NCBI GenBank assembly: GCA_016098155.1 | Contig: JAAAJB010000447.1 | Location: 1 to 26,929, forward strand | Reading direction: 5' to 3' | Source of the DNA: Actinomortierella ambigua | Taxonomy: Eukaryota; Mortierellomycota; Mortierellomycetes; Mortierellales; Mortierellaceae | Length of the DNA: 26,929 nt | In this document: piece by piece, positions 1-8,340 of the stretch | Position numbering within the stretch: the first letter of the stretch is position 1 | Layout of the letters: every line of letters begins with the position of its first letter | The notes under the pieces: generated by a model | The model's database searches: none | Seen by the model: the letters and a program-made list of their open reading frames with translations, nothing else | Told to the model about the DNA's origin: nothing | Translations under genes and position numbers: made by a program

Positions 1-522
1 AAGCGGAGGCGGCAGGAGCCCGAGTTCGATTTCGGTGCTTCGATCTTGGCCTCGAGGCCACTCGTGCTACCCCCTCCGCCACCACCATCACTCTCGTCGT
101 TTCCTCCGGCGAGAGTTCGCAAACACTCTCGCGAAGATGGCAGTGACGACGTTCCGTTGAGGGGCAAGCGGAGTCGCCTTTATTATGAAGGTGACGTCCC
201 GCCCCCTCCACCTCTCGTCGCGCCCCCCCCACCTCTCGTCGCGCCACCCCCACCTCTCGTCGCGCCACCCCCACCTCTTGTGCCGCCACCTCCACCTCCA
301 CCTCTTGTGCTGCCACCTCCACCTCCACCTCCTATCCCGGCCCCTCTACCCCCGGAATTCCTTGTCATGGACTTCGGAGCGGCGATCTTGGCCTCCAGGC
401 TACTCGTCATGCCCCCCCTCCTCCTCGTTCCCCTCAGCTGTCCCCTTCCTAGTTGTGTCTTTTTATCTGTGTTTTCTTTTTTACGAGATTCCTCGATGGC
501 AGGTAAGAAGTGTCCCTCATGA
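1..522 (+). CDS. Partial Pro-rich hypothetical ORF running in from the left edge
   Basis: Frame 1 is open from base 1 to the stop at 520-522, so any real start lies outside the window. The product is basic and Pro-rich. It contains tandem PPPPLVA heptads (about 200-275) and longer Pro runs ending in LVL. A segment reading DFGASILASRPLVLPP near the start recurs as DFGAAILASRLLVMPP near residues 123-138, so the ORF contains an internal duplication. A GTAAGA donor-like site lies at 502-507, so the exon could end there. The last 50 bases overlap antisense proteasome-subunit debris, which argues that the 3' end is not a conserved coding exon. The function is not recognised, and it may be a decayed or chance low-complexity frame. 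Confidence 0.25.
   Translation, partial: KRRRQEPEFDFGASILASRPLVLPPPPPPSLSSFPPARVRKHSREDGSDDVPLRGKRSRLYYEGDVPPPPPLVAPPPPLVAPPPPLVAPPPPLVPPPPPPPLVLPPPPPPPIPAPLPPEFLVMDFGAAILASRLLVMPPLLLVPLSCPLPSCVFLSVFSFLRDSSMAGKKCPS
197..300 (+). repeat. 21-bp tandem repeat encoding PPPPLVA
   Basis: About three to four tandem copies of a 21-base unit (consensus CCACCCCCACCTCTCGTCGCG) are visible. They keep the reading frame and encode a Pro-rich heptad. A more diverged Pro-rich array follows to about 345. Confidence 0.75.
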
Positions 523-626
523 TGTTGGAGGGAGCTCTCCCAAACAGCCACCACGATCGCTAGACGCATGGCGCTAAAGTTTGTATAAGACTGGCGGGTG
601 GAAACTTTTATGAAATGCTCGATGTA
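472..626 (-). pseudogene. Duplicated 155-bp fragment of proteasome alpha-1 subunit debris
   Basis: This segment aligns without gaps to 2047-2201, a constant offset of 1575 bases. I count about 17 mismatches over the last 136 bases by eye. On the minus strand it carries the same decayed proteasome alpha-1 region as the longer relic, namely the stretch corresponding to SIGARSQSARTYL and onwards, with in-frame stops. It ends with the same GTAAAAAAG donor-like sequence. It has no intact coding capacity. It is a partial duplicate of the relic at 2047-2866 or a second decayed gene copy. Confidence 0.6.
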
Positions 627-711
627 GAACTCTTCTCCATGAACCGCACCCCAGTGCAGCCAGCGACCTCAAGGAGAGTGCCCGAAAAATCGCCTATGCA
701 GAACAAATCTG

Positions 712-1362
712 ATGTCGCCCAAGCTGACCACAGACGCCACAGCTATTCTATCCGCTCAGCTTGCCACCCGTCCTCGCCTCTTCTTTTGCGAATATTGTCC
801 TACCAACCCATCCGTTGAGCTGCCCCAGTCGCCACTTTCTGGCAGCCTCTCCTCTTCACCAGCACCCAAACGATTGCACCCATCCATGCAGTCGTCGTCA
901 TCGTCATCATCATCATCAGGCGCACTGGCTAAAAAGAAGGCACTGCACACTCGACCACCATCGACCCCAGCGACAGCCGCAGGGACACATCACCGATCAT
1001 CACCTCATGGTACGCTCTATTGTCGACCGCAGCATCGCCATCATGGATCTAGCCTTAATCCGCCGCGGCGCCAACCATCCGATCAAGTTTCTCGACCGGC
1101 TTTGCTGACACGGTCCTCGCCCTCCATGCGCCGTCTTGCCGAACAGGGCGCTGATGGGCAACACCATTTGTACACAAACTCTGCACCCCCTCCACCCTCA
1201 TCACCATCTTCCACCACTTCTACCTCCTCCTCCAACAGCCGGAAACCATTCTTCGACTCTATCCTGTCTTTGTCGCCCTTCTCAAAGATTGGTGCAGCCC
1301 CGAGTGATATTGGGTCGTCATCTACGGTTTCGAGCTCTTCCTCTATCAGTCGATCCAACTAG
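712..1362 (+). CDS. Ser/Pro-rich hypothetical ORF (216 aa), weak
   Basis: An open frame of 216 codons with a Ser run (about residues 61-69), Ser/Thr/Pro-rich segments and a C-terminus ending near SSSSSISRSN. No domain is recognised. The hydrophobic stretch seen in another frame over 1155-1410 is what TCN/CCN codons give when read out of register, so this frame is the better candidate. No clear promoter, intron or homologue supports it. It lies between the two copies of proteasome debris and may be intergenic low-complexity sequence. Confidence 0.2.
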   Translation: MSPKLTTDATAILSAQLATRPRLFFCEYCPTNPSVELPQSPLSGSLSSSPAPKRLHPSMQSSSSSSSSSGALAKKKALHTRPPSTPATAAGTHHRSSPHGTLYCRPQHRHHGSSLNPPRRQPSDQVSRPALLTRSSPSMRRLAEQGADGQHHLYTNSAPPPPSSPSSTTSTSSSNSRKPFFDSILSLSPFSKIGAAPSDIGSSSTVSSSSSISRSN

Positions 1363-1493
1363 ACTCTTATATCGTCAAGACCATCGGGAATCACACCAAC
1401 ATACCAGCCATGATGCCCGTTGTACGCTCAAGTCAGAGCCGTCAAAGAGAGTAGAGGAGGAGGGAGGGGGAGGACGTTGAAAGAACCGGACTT

Positions 1494-1904
1494 TTGATTA
1501 GGAGAGTAAGATCATCGTTTTCGCCCAAAGGATTAAGGGTGACGCCAAGGCATCAGCGCGACCCTACTGTTCGACGATCGGCCTCATCCTCTAGCCACCG
1601 AGATCAGTCATATCGAGGTCAGATCATTCGACTGCCGTCTTCGTCATCGTCCCCACCCTCATCGTCTTCGTCTTCTTCATCGTGTGCGGAGGAGGATGAG
1701 ATCAGGCTTCACCGCAGGGAAATGCGCAGAATGTGGCCACGACTCTACAATGAAAACCGGGTCGGTCTTGGTGTATTTCCGATGAGCATGGGTGGAATTA
1801 GGCCTATCTGCGACGATTGGGAAGCGACGCCTTCGCCGCTTCACATATTGTCGGGTAGTAGACATTGCTTGGCCAAGCACGATGGTGGTCGTCGTGGTAG
1901 GTAG
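1494..1904 (+). CDS. Ser/Arg-rich hypothetical ORF (up to 136 aa), weak
   Basis: An open frame with a long Ser run (about residues 50-63, from TCN codons) followed by an acidic/basic segment, EEDEIRLHRREMRRMW. The first codon of the frame, at 1494, is ATT rather than ATG, so the start is uncertain. It could be a later exon of the Ser-rich ORF upstream, but no convincing splice pair was found. The function is not recognised and chance is a serious alternative. Confidence 0.15.
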   Translation: MIRRVRSSFSPKGLRVTPRHQRDPTVRRSASSSSHRDQSYRGQIIRLPSSSSSPPSSSSSSSSCAEEDEIRLHRREMRRMWPRLYNENRVGLGVFPMSMGGIRPICDDWEATPSPLHILSGSRHCLAKHDGGRRGR

Positions 1905-2011
1905 CCGTGGTGGTCGACGATCGAGGCGCAAAAAGGGTCAAGGCAGTTTTGTCCTTGGCTCATCGAGGGACCCGGATAGTGATGGCTCCCTGTCGAGTGT
2001 GTTGCGGTGTA

Positions 2012-2026
2012 TTTTTTTTTTTTTTT
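2012..2026. repeat. 15-base T homopolymer
   Basis: T15 on the plus strand, A15 on the minus strand. It lies just downstream, in the minus-strand sense, of the last recognisable proteasome alpha-1 sequence. It could be an intronic pyrimidine tract or simple slippage. Confidence 0.8.
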
Positions 2027-2046
2027 GTGTTTTTCTTTGCCTCTCT

Positions 2047-2866
2047 TTTTCTTTTTTACGAAGTTCCTCGATGGCAGGTAGGAAGTGTTTCTCTAGACGT
2101 TGGAAGGAGCTCACCCAAACAGCCACCACGATCGCTAGACGCATGACGCGAAGGTTTGTATGAGAGTGGCGGGCGGGAACTTCTATGGAATGCTCGATGT
2201 ACAGCAACCGCGTACAGATGCGGTGTCTCGTCGTCGTAGCTGCCCACCAACAATCCAACACCGTCAAGGTGACGACCATAGTTCTGAGTGTTGACCTGTG
2301 CCTTGTCACCGATCATCGAAACTAATCGGCTCCTTGGAAGAGGACGATCATACAGCATCGTGGACCTCATGCACCCTCATTATGGACATAATAGCCATAG
2401 CCTTACCATAGTCACCTTCTACCACCCACTCCATGCCCTTACTTACCCCAACACACGTGTGTCAGGAACCAATCCAGCAGTGGCGATGCCCATGTGGTTG
2501 TCGATCCTGACCAGCTTTTGCTGGTGTGCTGCCAACTCGCCCGAAGAACGCTAAATTATTGAAATAAAAAAGAATTAGCGTCAATACCATAAGAAAAATG
2601 AAAGCAGGAATTGCATGTAGGAGAGAGGCTTTGTCAGGCTGTTGATCGCCTCCCTAAAAAACAAGTACGATTCAGATGGTAGGGAACACATCACTGGGTC
2701 GTTTTCAGCACCGCCGTAGATAGCCGTGCCTTCAAGGCCAGAATGACAACATAGGTATTGGAACGGATACCGACGGCAGCAGATCCCTGTTTCACAGCCT
2801 CCAGAGCATATTCAGTTTGGTGACGACGGCCCTGGGGCGGCCTTGCTTGGGAGAAAGATTTGCGTA
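2047..2866 (-). pseudogene. Decayed proteasome subunit alpha type-1 gene (PSMA1/PRE5 family)
   Basis: Three minus-strand blocks appear in the correct order for a proteasome alpha-1 subunit, part of the outer ring of the 20S core. Block A (2866-2730) reads [20 protein letters not shown] and on to LALK. Block B (2550-2447) reads RSSGELAAHQQKLVRIDNHM and on to PDTRVLG. Block C (about 2372-2060) reads MRSTMLYDRPLPRSRLVSMI and on to YDDETPHLY, then a frameshifted remnant ending near RETLP. A-to-B is separated by a 179-nt gap with a good TTTAG acceptor but a GC donor. B is followed by GTAAGTAAG. The start region, the NFMR segment before block C and the last part of the protein are missing or unreadable, and block C needs a frame change near 2190. 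It is a pseudogene by these criteria, and a functional copy is expected elsewhere. Confidence 0.8.
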
Positions 2867-2984
2867 TCGCTCCGTGTGAGCAATAAAACGGGTAGGCAGC
2901 GCTGGTGACGAGAGCCACATGTACTGCGGCGAAGAGTCACTGGAAATTTTTACTTTTTCTCCATTCGCCACATTTCAACGCATC

Positions 2985-4982
2985 ATGACAGCAATCAACA
3001 TTGATGTCATTGCCCTCGTCATTGACAATGTCGAGGATGACAGGGGTACGCTCTTTTCACTCCTCACCGTCAACAAGCAGGTCTTTCGGTACACATGTAG
3101 CATCCTCTACCGAGCCCCTTTTCGATTCTTTCGAGAAAACCACGACGACTCCACGCTGAAGAACAAGATGTCTCTTCTACAACTGCTCCTGGCCCTCTCG
3201 CCGGCGGCGGATGCCAATACGAATCTTGCCCGCGGTGTATTTGGCGCTCCTCCAATGCACGGATCAGAACTAGAGGGTCGACCAGCGGCGCTGCTCGACT
3301 ACCTCTCGTTCATCCAATATGCACGACTGGAGTACTTCCTCATACAACCTCAACATCGTTGCCTGGACACCATGCGTAAGAGACTCGATCTTGATTCTCC
3401 TGCTTTTCGATTCCTAAGTGACTTGGAGACCTTCAAAAGCACAGTGACCTGGAGCATCTGTGGTCATCAACTCGGCCAGCTGCGCGAGCTTGAGATTGAA
3501 GTGCACGCTCTCGAGCGGTTTATTGAAGTGGCCCCACAACTCTGTCGATTGAGAGTCGTTGTTGTTGGCTCCCTCAATCTCTACGATACCAATCTAATGA
3601 CTCAAACCTGCACATCTGCCGTCCGCCTCGTCCAGGCTCTCCAGCAACACCATGGGAAGGATCAGCTACGCGACTTCCGCCTTACTAAATGCCCTGACCT
3701 GCTTGGGAACAAGACTATCTTTTCGTGGGATGTGGCTATCCGCAAGATGTTCCCTCCTCTTCTGCCTCATGATCTCAAAGTGGCTCTACCTCTGCGACCA
3801 ATGGACTCGTATTTGTCAAGGCTGACGGAGCTGAGGACTGTGAATAGCAGGACGTCTTGGTGGACCGAGATATCCAAAGAGTACACCGACGTGTCCGTTG
3901 GACAGCTCTTGCAGCGTTGTCGAAGTCTTGACTTGCTGCACCTCGATTTTGCCAAGGGAGGGATCAATGACCCAAGTTTGCTTTCATGGGCCGTCAACGA
4001 GAAGCATGAGCGGGCAGCAGGAAGGCTGTTGGCACCAGCAGTTCCTCTGGAGAACCTCCATCTAGAATTAGCTGATATTGCCACCGTGGACGCGTTCCGA
4101 GTGCTCAAGGACGGTATCAGTGCGTTTCGAACATCGCTTCAGAAACTCTGGGTGAGGGTGGGGCCATCCGAGAGAGGCGAGGTGAATGAAGAGTTGCAGC
4201 CAGTGCCCTTTCTCCAACACGAGTCGATGATGATGTTGCGACTTTGGTCTCTCAGTTTCGCAAGTATCGTGGCTGAGCTGCTGGATGTCTGCCTCTTGCA
4301 GTCCTGCCCTAATCTGACGATACTGAGGGTTTCCTTGGGCAAGTGTCAAAGTGGGAGTGTGCCCCATCGAGGCTGGCCCGTACTTCACCTTCCTCACCTC
4401 ACCGATCTAGAACTGTTTGGGCAAGCAGTCTACCAGTTCGACCCGGCATCATTTCGTGACATGCCAAAGCTCCAGTCGATGAGATTCGAACCAAGTAGAC
4501 TTGAACCAGACTCTTTGGAGGATGGACCGACCTTTCAGAACCACTGGACATGGGATTGGGACTTGCCCAAATTGGGCAAAGTTCATTTGCAGATGGATCT
4601 GTCGGAGGCCAAGTTCAGCTTCAGATTCCTGCAAGGTTGCCCAAATCTCACGACACTCCATCTCGTCTTTCTTGCACACGAGGACAAGTCGCCATATCCG
4701 CTTGATGTGTCATCAGCCTTGAAGAACACCACTCAATATGTCTCCCCCGAGTTGTACAGCCTCCAATTGAGTGGGCATTACACCCTCCAGCAGGAGGATC
4801 TTCGAGTCTTGGTGGGAAGCGCTTTGCCAGCTCTCTGGGATTTCAAAATGGATACGGTAGGCTCATGCACTAGAGAGCAGGTAGATGAGCTCATACAGTA
4901 CAACACTTTGATGGACTGTTACACAGTTCGGCCCGAGTCGAAAACCGAGGAGTGGGCCCTTCGTAGATATACACTGAATTAA
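2985..4982 (+). CDS. F-box/LRR-like protein, paralog 1 (665 aa)
   Basis: Single-exon gene. The ORF opens at 2919, but I chose ATG 2985 because the same start position opens paralog 2. Residues 1-45 form a divergent F-box-like helical segment (INIDVIALVIDNVEDDRGTL, then SLLTVNKQVFRYTC), the part that would bind Skp1 in an SCF ubiquitin ligase. The rest is a long array of irregular leucine-rich repeats with family landmarks: LLDYLSFIQ, GHQLGQLRELEIE, AAGRLLAPAVPL, QSCPNLTILRVSLGK, WTWDWDLP. Such repeats usually choose the ubiquitination substrate, which is not predictable here. It is about 30 residues shorter than paralogs 2 and 3, and its C-terminus (RYTLN) lacks the basic tail of theirs. An AATAAA lies about 35 bases past the stop. 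The SCF role is inferred from family resemblance. Confidence 0.85.
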   Translation: MTAINIDVIALVIDNVEDDRGTLFSLLTVNKQVFRYTCSILYRAPFRFFRENHDDSTLKNKMSLLQLLLALSPAADANTNLARGVFGAPPMHGSELEGRPAALLDYLSFIQYARLEYFLIQPQHRCLDTMRKRLDLDSPAFRFLSDLETFKSTVTWSICGHQLGQLRELEIEVHALERFIEVAPQLCRLRVVVVGSLNLYDTNLMTQTCTSAVRLVQALQQHHGKDQLRDFRLTKCPDLLGNKTIFSWDVAIRKMFPPLLPHDLKVALPLRPMDSYLSRLTELRTVNSRTSWWTEISKEYTDVSVGQLLQRCRSLDLLHLDFAKGGINDPSLLSWAVNEKHERAAGRLLAPAVPLENLHLELADIATVDAFRVLKDGISAFRTSLQKLWVRVGPSERGEVNEELQPVPFLQHESMMMLRLWSLSFASIVAELLDVCLLQSCPNLTILRVSLGKCQSGSVPHRGWPVLHLPHLTDLELFGQAVYQFDPASFRDMPKLQSMRFEPSRLEPDSLEDGPTFQNHWTWDWDLPKLGKVHLQMDLSEAKFSFRFLQGCPNLTTLHLVFLAHEDKSPYPLDVSSALKNTTQYVSPELYSLQLSGHYTLQQEDLRVLVGSALPALWDFKMDTVGSCTREQVDELIQYNTLMDCYTVRPESKTEEWALRRYTLN

Positions 4983-5016
4983 TGATGGATTATTCAGCGC
5001 GCCTTCTTCAACATTC

Positions 5017-5022
5017 AATAAA
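5017..5022 (+). terminator. Polyadenylation signal AATAAA of F-box paralog 1
   Basis: AATAAA begins about 35 bases after the TAA of the gene ending at 4982. It is a canonical hexamer in the right place, though the cleavage site is not visible. Confidence 0.5.
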
Positions 5023-5329
5023 GCGGAGATATATCAGGACAAAGATGTATGCTAGGCATTCATGATTGTGTTGTCATTCCCTTTCTTGTTTGGTGCTAAC
5101 GATAGCGCCATGGGCCTTGTTAAAGCACCTCGCATATGTTATACAACTGCATAAATCCATCGAAGGACCCGCACACCATCAAACACTAAACTCGGGAGCG
5201 GAATCATGGGTCCTGGGCTGGACAGTGACAGGTCAATCATGGTTATTGTATGCCTATCCGAGGCGAGCTCCGATTCCCAACGGCTCGGTCGACTCACGTC
5301 GCTCAGGGAATGGACTGTGGTGGAATATC

Positions 5330-5817
5330 ATAGGGCACGAGACTGATCCTTGCCATAGTTGACCGAGGTCTCCGTGAGGGTGCATTTATTGAGAACCGTG
5401 TTGAACCTCCATGCCCTCCCCCGGTGCTTTCCAAAGCTTCAGAGCTTGTTTCTTCGGTTCCTAGTGGATGCAACCGTACAGCCGCATCAGCTCGAGGTTC
5501 TATCGGCTCTATCGGGTTGCATCATACGCAGGATGTATTTCCCGCACAGAGTAACCCGATGCTACAGATTGCAGCCAGAGTTGAATGAGTTGGTGCTGGA
5601 AGGGCGATTTTGCCTGCATCCCGACGATCTTAAGGTCTTGGTCCAATCCGTTCTACCGAGACTCCACCTGCTCCACTTGGACACGATGGCTCAGTGCACT
5701 CTAAAGGAGGTAGTCGCGTTCACACGACGCTGCACGTCTCTGACAAAAGTCTCGCTTCAGTTTGACCATTGGAATGGGGAAGTTTACCCAGAATTGCGCC
5801 GCGTAGCTACAGTTTAA
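5330..5817 (+). pseudogene. 3' relic of an F-box/LRR family member
   Basis: The frame 5359-5817 matches the last third of the intact paralogs: LTEVSVRV (against LPELTKFRV), FPKLQSLFLRF, PELNELVLEGRFCLHPDDLK, VLPRLHLLHLD and CTLKEVVAFTRR, which parallels CTLRQVVNVTRH. Just upstream, the family's WTWDW(N/S)LP block is present but broken by stops (around 5333-5358). The block equivalent to HTQDVFP is found near 5524-5555 in a different frame, so there are at least two frameshifts plus a small insertion. No F-box or central repeats are present. The 5066-5330 stretch has no recognisable family sequence. It lies between two intact paralogs and is most simply a decayed tandem copy. Confidence 0.8.
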
Positions 5818-6047
5818 GATTCCACCGCTGTATCTATATGATTCAAGGGATGGGATCTCCGGTGTACTACCACTGCCTTCGAGATCCCCAACATTAAATG
5901 TCATGTGTGTGCACAACTGCCCACTTTAAAAATCTCCTCCCCTTGAGCCCTTGCATGCTACATCTTTATGTTGTGCCCCAAAATTTTCTGAAAAACCTTG
6001 TGACCCAGCTCATCTAGAGAATTGAATTGCATCCATCCTCCATCAAC
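5818..6047 (+). promoter_or_regulatory. Presumed upstream region of F-box paralog 2
   Basis: This 230-bp gap between the relic and the next start codon must hold the promoter if paralog 2 is transcribed on its own. I see no clear TATA box or binding-site array. The last bases before the ATG (CATCAAC) resemble the CGCATC context of paralog 1 only loosely. Confidence 0.3.
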
Positions 6048-8138
6048 ATGACCTCAGTCAACATTGATGTCATTGCCATCGTCATCGACAATATCAAGGA
6101 TGACAGGGGTACGCTCTTCTCGCTCCTCACCGTCAACAAACAGGTCTTTCGGTATACGTGCCGTATCCTCTACAGAGATCCCCTTCGATTCATACGTCGC
6201 CTCAACATCAACCGTACCAGTTCCATGAGAGCTTTGTCTCTTATCCGGCTCTTGCTACGCATCTCGCCTGCCACGGACGACGACACCAATCTATTCCGTC
6301 GTGTATTTGATGTGCCAGTGAAGCACGAGTCGGCAGTAGAGCATCAGCCAAGGCCGATGTTCGACTACCTATCATTCATCCAAAATGCACGACTGGAACA
6401 AGCACTTCGACTCTTAGCCATGAAGTCCATATGTTCTTGGGAGACTGAACAAGTGTGCGAGCGTGCCAGCACACGCGGATTCCATACTCCGGCCTCCTTT
6501 CTCAGACATATCCTGACCTGGAGCATTTTTGGCCATCGACTGGGCGACCTGCATGAGCTTGAGATTGAGCCAGGGGCTATCCCTTGCTTTGTCGATGAAG
6601 TGTCTAACCTCTGTCGCCTGAGGTACATGATTATCGCGACGCAAGACTCTAGTTTCCACCAACTGGTGAATACGGTGTACCCTGCGGCCCTTCGACTCGT
6701 CAAGGCCTTCCGACAACACCATGACTGGAAACAGCTGATCGACTGTCGTTTTACACATGAATCCAGTTACAGCCAAGACGTCGCTATCTTCAAGTGGAGT
6801 GTTCAGTTGTACGAGCTGCTCCCTCCACTAGTCCCTCGTGGCTTGAATCTGGTCCGTCCTATTCGCCCGATGGATGGATATTTGACGCGAATAACAGTGT
6901 TGGAGAGGCTAAGGCGTCCCAATGAGCGCTGGGCTGAGTTCACCAAGGAATACTCGGACATGTCCGCTGGGCAAATCCTGCAGCGCTGTCGGTCACTTGT
7001 CAAACTGTTTCTTGACATATCCAAGGGAGCGAACGGTGACCTAAGCGTGCTTGAATGGGCGGTCGAAGAGGCGCGAAAGAGGGCCGCCAAAGAGTTGTTG
7101 GCACCCGCAGTGCCCTTGAACGAGCTCCATTTGTCTATGAAGGGCTATCGTTCTGCGGCCACATGCAGAGTACTCGCGGATGTCTTTCAAGGATTTTCAC
7201 AATCACTTCGTTCAATCGTGGCGACCTTTGAGCTACATGAAGGCGAAGTAGTAGATCCGTCCAGCTTGCCTATACTCGAAGACGCACCAAGAGTGGTCAT
7301 GGCGCGACTGGATTCATTCCAGATCTCTGGTCCTGATCCTGCGATGTTGGATGGCCGTCTGTTGCAGTTCCTTCCGAGACTGACGTGCCTACAAATCAAC
7401 CTGGGTAAATACATCGCGTTCGATGTACCCCTTCCGAGCTGGCCTGTCTTCGACATGCCCAGTCTCACCCTGCTCCACCTAGCAGGACATGTGGTCCACT
7501 TGTTTGACCCGGCATCGTTCCATCACATGCCGCGACTCCGAGACATAAAGCTTTCTGACGTTTGGGCAGGCTCGCGCTACTCTCGGAATCGACCGTGTCC
7601 ACTCGATCGCTGGACATGGGACTGGTCGATGCCCGAGTTGACGAATCTCAGACTCATCATGAGCTCCTGGACAACCATGTTCGACTTTAAGGCCCTTCGA
7701 GGCTGCCCGAAGCTTCAGAGACTGTATATAGAGTTTCCAAGATACACGCATGAAACGCTCTATCGGATCAAGGTGGCCCCGTCGTTGCCTAATCACACGC
7801 AGGATGTCTTCCCGGAACTGCGATATCTGGGGCTGATAGGACGATGCCGCCTGCAGCCCGAGGATCTGGAGGCTTTGCTCGGCCGCATCTTGCCTGGCCT
7901 CAAAGAATTCATATTGAACAACCTGTCTCAGTGCACGCTGAGGCAGGTAGTGAATGTTACACGACACCACACGTCGTTGAAAGCAGTTTGGCTTCAGTAT
8001 GGGCCAGTGGAGGACGACGAATGCCAAAAGCTGGGTCTCGTCGAAAGGGGCATGGATGACTCTGTCGGCACGGACTGTGTTTACACGCTTCGCCAGCTGT
8101 CATGGTCAAAGAAATACACACTTCAAAAAAGCCAATAA
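6048..8138 (+). CDS. F-box/LRR-like protein, paralog 2 (696 aa)
   Basis: Single-exon gene. An ATG at 6027 gives seven extra residues, but 6048 matches the paralog 1 start and opens directly into the F-box-like segment (NIDVIAIVIDNIKDDRGTLF). The first about 110 coding bases are nearly identical to paralog 1, and similarity then falls. Leucine-rich repeats follow with the same landmarks: MFDYLSFIQ, GHRLGDLHELEIE, MSAGQILQRCRSLVKL, APAVPLNELHL, LFDPASFHHMPRLR, WTWDWSMPEL, QPEDLEALLGRILPGL. The C-terminus is basic (KKYTLQKSQ). It is probably an SCF substrate receptor; the target is unknown. The TAA stop lies inside an AATAAA hexamer, as in paralog 3. Confidence 0.85.
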   Translation: MTSVNIDVIAIVIDNIKDDRGTLFSLLTVNKQVFRYTCRILYRDPLRFIRRLNINRTSSMRALSLIRLLLRISPATDDDTNLFRRVFDVPVKHESAVEHQPRPMFDYLSFIQNARLEQALRLLAMKSICSWETEQVCERASTRGFHTPASFLRHILTWSIFGHRLGDLHELEIEPGAIPCFVDEVSNLCRLRYMIIATQDSSFHQLVNTVYPAALRLVKAFRQHHDWKQLIDCRFTHESSYSQDVAIFKWSVQLYELLPPLVPRGLNLVRPIRPMDGYLTRITVLERLRRPNERWAEFTKEYSDMSAGQILQRCRSLVKLFLDISKGANGDLSVLEWAVEEARKRAAKELLAPAVPLNELHLSMKGYRSAATCRVLADVFQGFSQSLRSIVATFELHEGEVVDPSSLPILEDAPRVVMARLDSFQISGPDPAMLDGRLLQFLPRLTCLQINLGKYIAFDVPLPSWPVFDMPSLTLLHLAGHVVHLFDPASFHHMPRLRDIKLSDVWAGSRYSRNRPCPLDRWTWDWSMPELTNLRLIMSSWTTMFDFKALRGCPKLQRLYIEFPRYTHETLYRIKVAPSLPNHTQDVFPELRYLGLIGRCRLQPEDLEALLGRILPGLKEFILNNLSQCTLRQVVNVTRHHTSLKAVWLQYGPVEDDECQKLGLVERGMDDSVGTDCVYTLRQLSWSKKYTLQKSQ

Positions 8139-8139
8139 A
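8134..8139 (+). terminator. AATAAA overlapping the stop codon of F-box paralog 2
   Basis: The stop TAA (8136-8138) is nested in AATAAA. If this is the functional poly(A) signal, the 3' UTR would be only about 10-30 bases long. Confidence 0.4.
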
Positions 8140-8340
8140 GCCAGCATACATATACATCTATTGATATCGCGATGGAATGGCAAGATCCCTGAGTTTCGGG
8201 CTGGAAGACAGGACACATGGCGAAGAGTGCTAAAACGGATGCGAGGGGAGAAAGCATAGGGAGGAAAGGCCGATTTATTTTTTTTCATCGGGATAAAGGT
8301 ATTGCAAGGATTGCCTGCCATGCATATTTGAAGAGCTGCC

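Noticed and set aside
1009..1410. A hydrophobic, membrane-like stretch in the third plus frame (WATPFVHKLC to NIPAMMP) interrupted by two TGA codons, suggesting a decayed protein or TGA-as-Trp.
   Set aside because: TCN/CCN/ACN codons of a Ser/Thr/Pro-rich frame give Leu/Phe/Ile when read out of register. The overlapping Ser-rich frame is open, and no family was recognised.
2012..2026. A15 (minus strand) as a poly(A) tail of a processed proteasome retrocopy.
   Set aside because: The relic still shows intron remnants between its blocks, and a GTAAAA donor-like site precedes the A run. A reverse-transcribed copy is therefore unlikely.
472..2201. The direct repeats as LTRs of a short retroelement.
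   Set aside because: The repeats do not start TG and end CA, no primer-binding site or polyprotein motif lies between them, and their content is proteasome gene debris.
7479..8027. Minus-strand ORF of 182 codons, with similar antisense ORFs at 23546-24058 and 21169-21666.
   Set aside because: They recur because the F-box paralogs are homologous on the sense strand. The antisense frames match no known domain.
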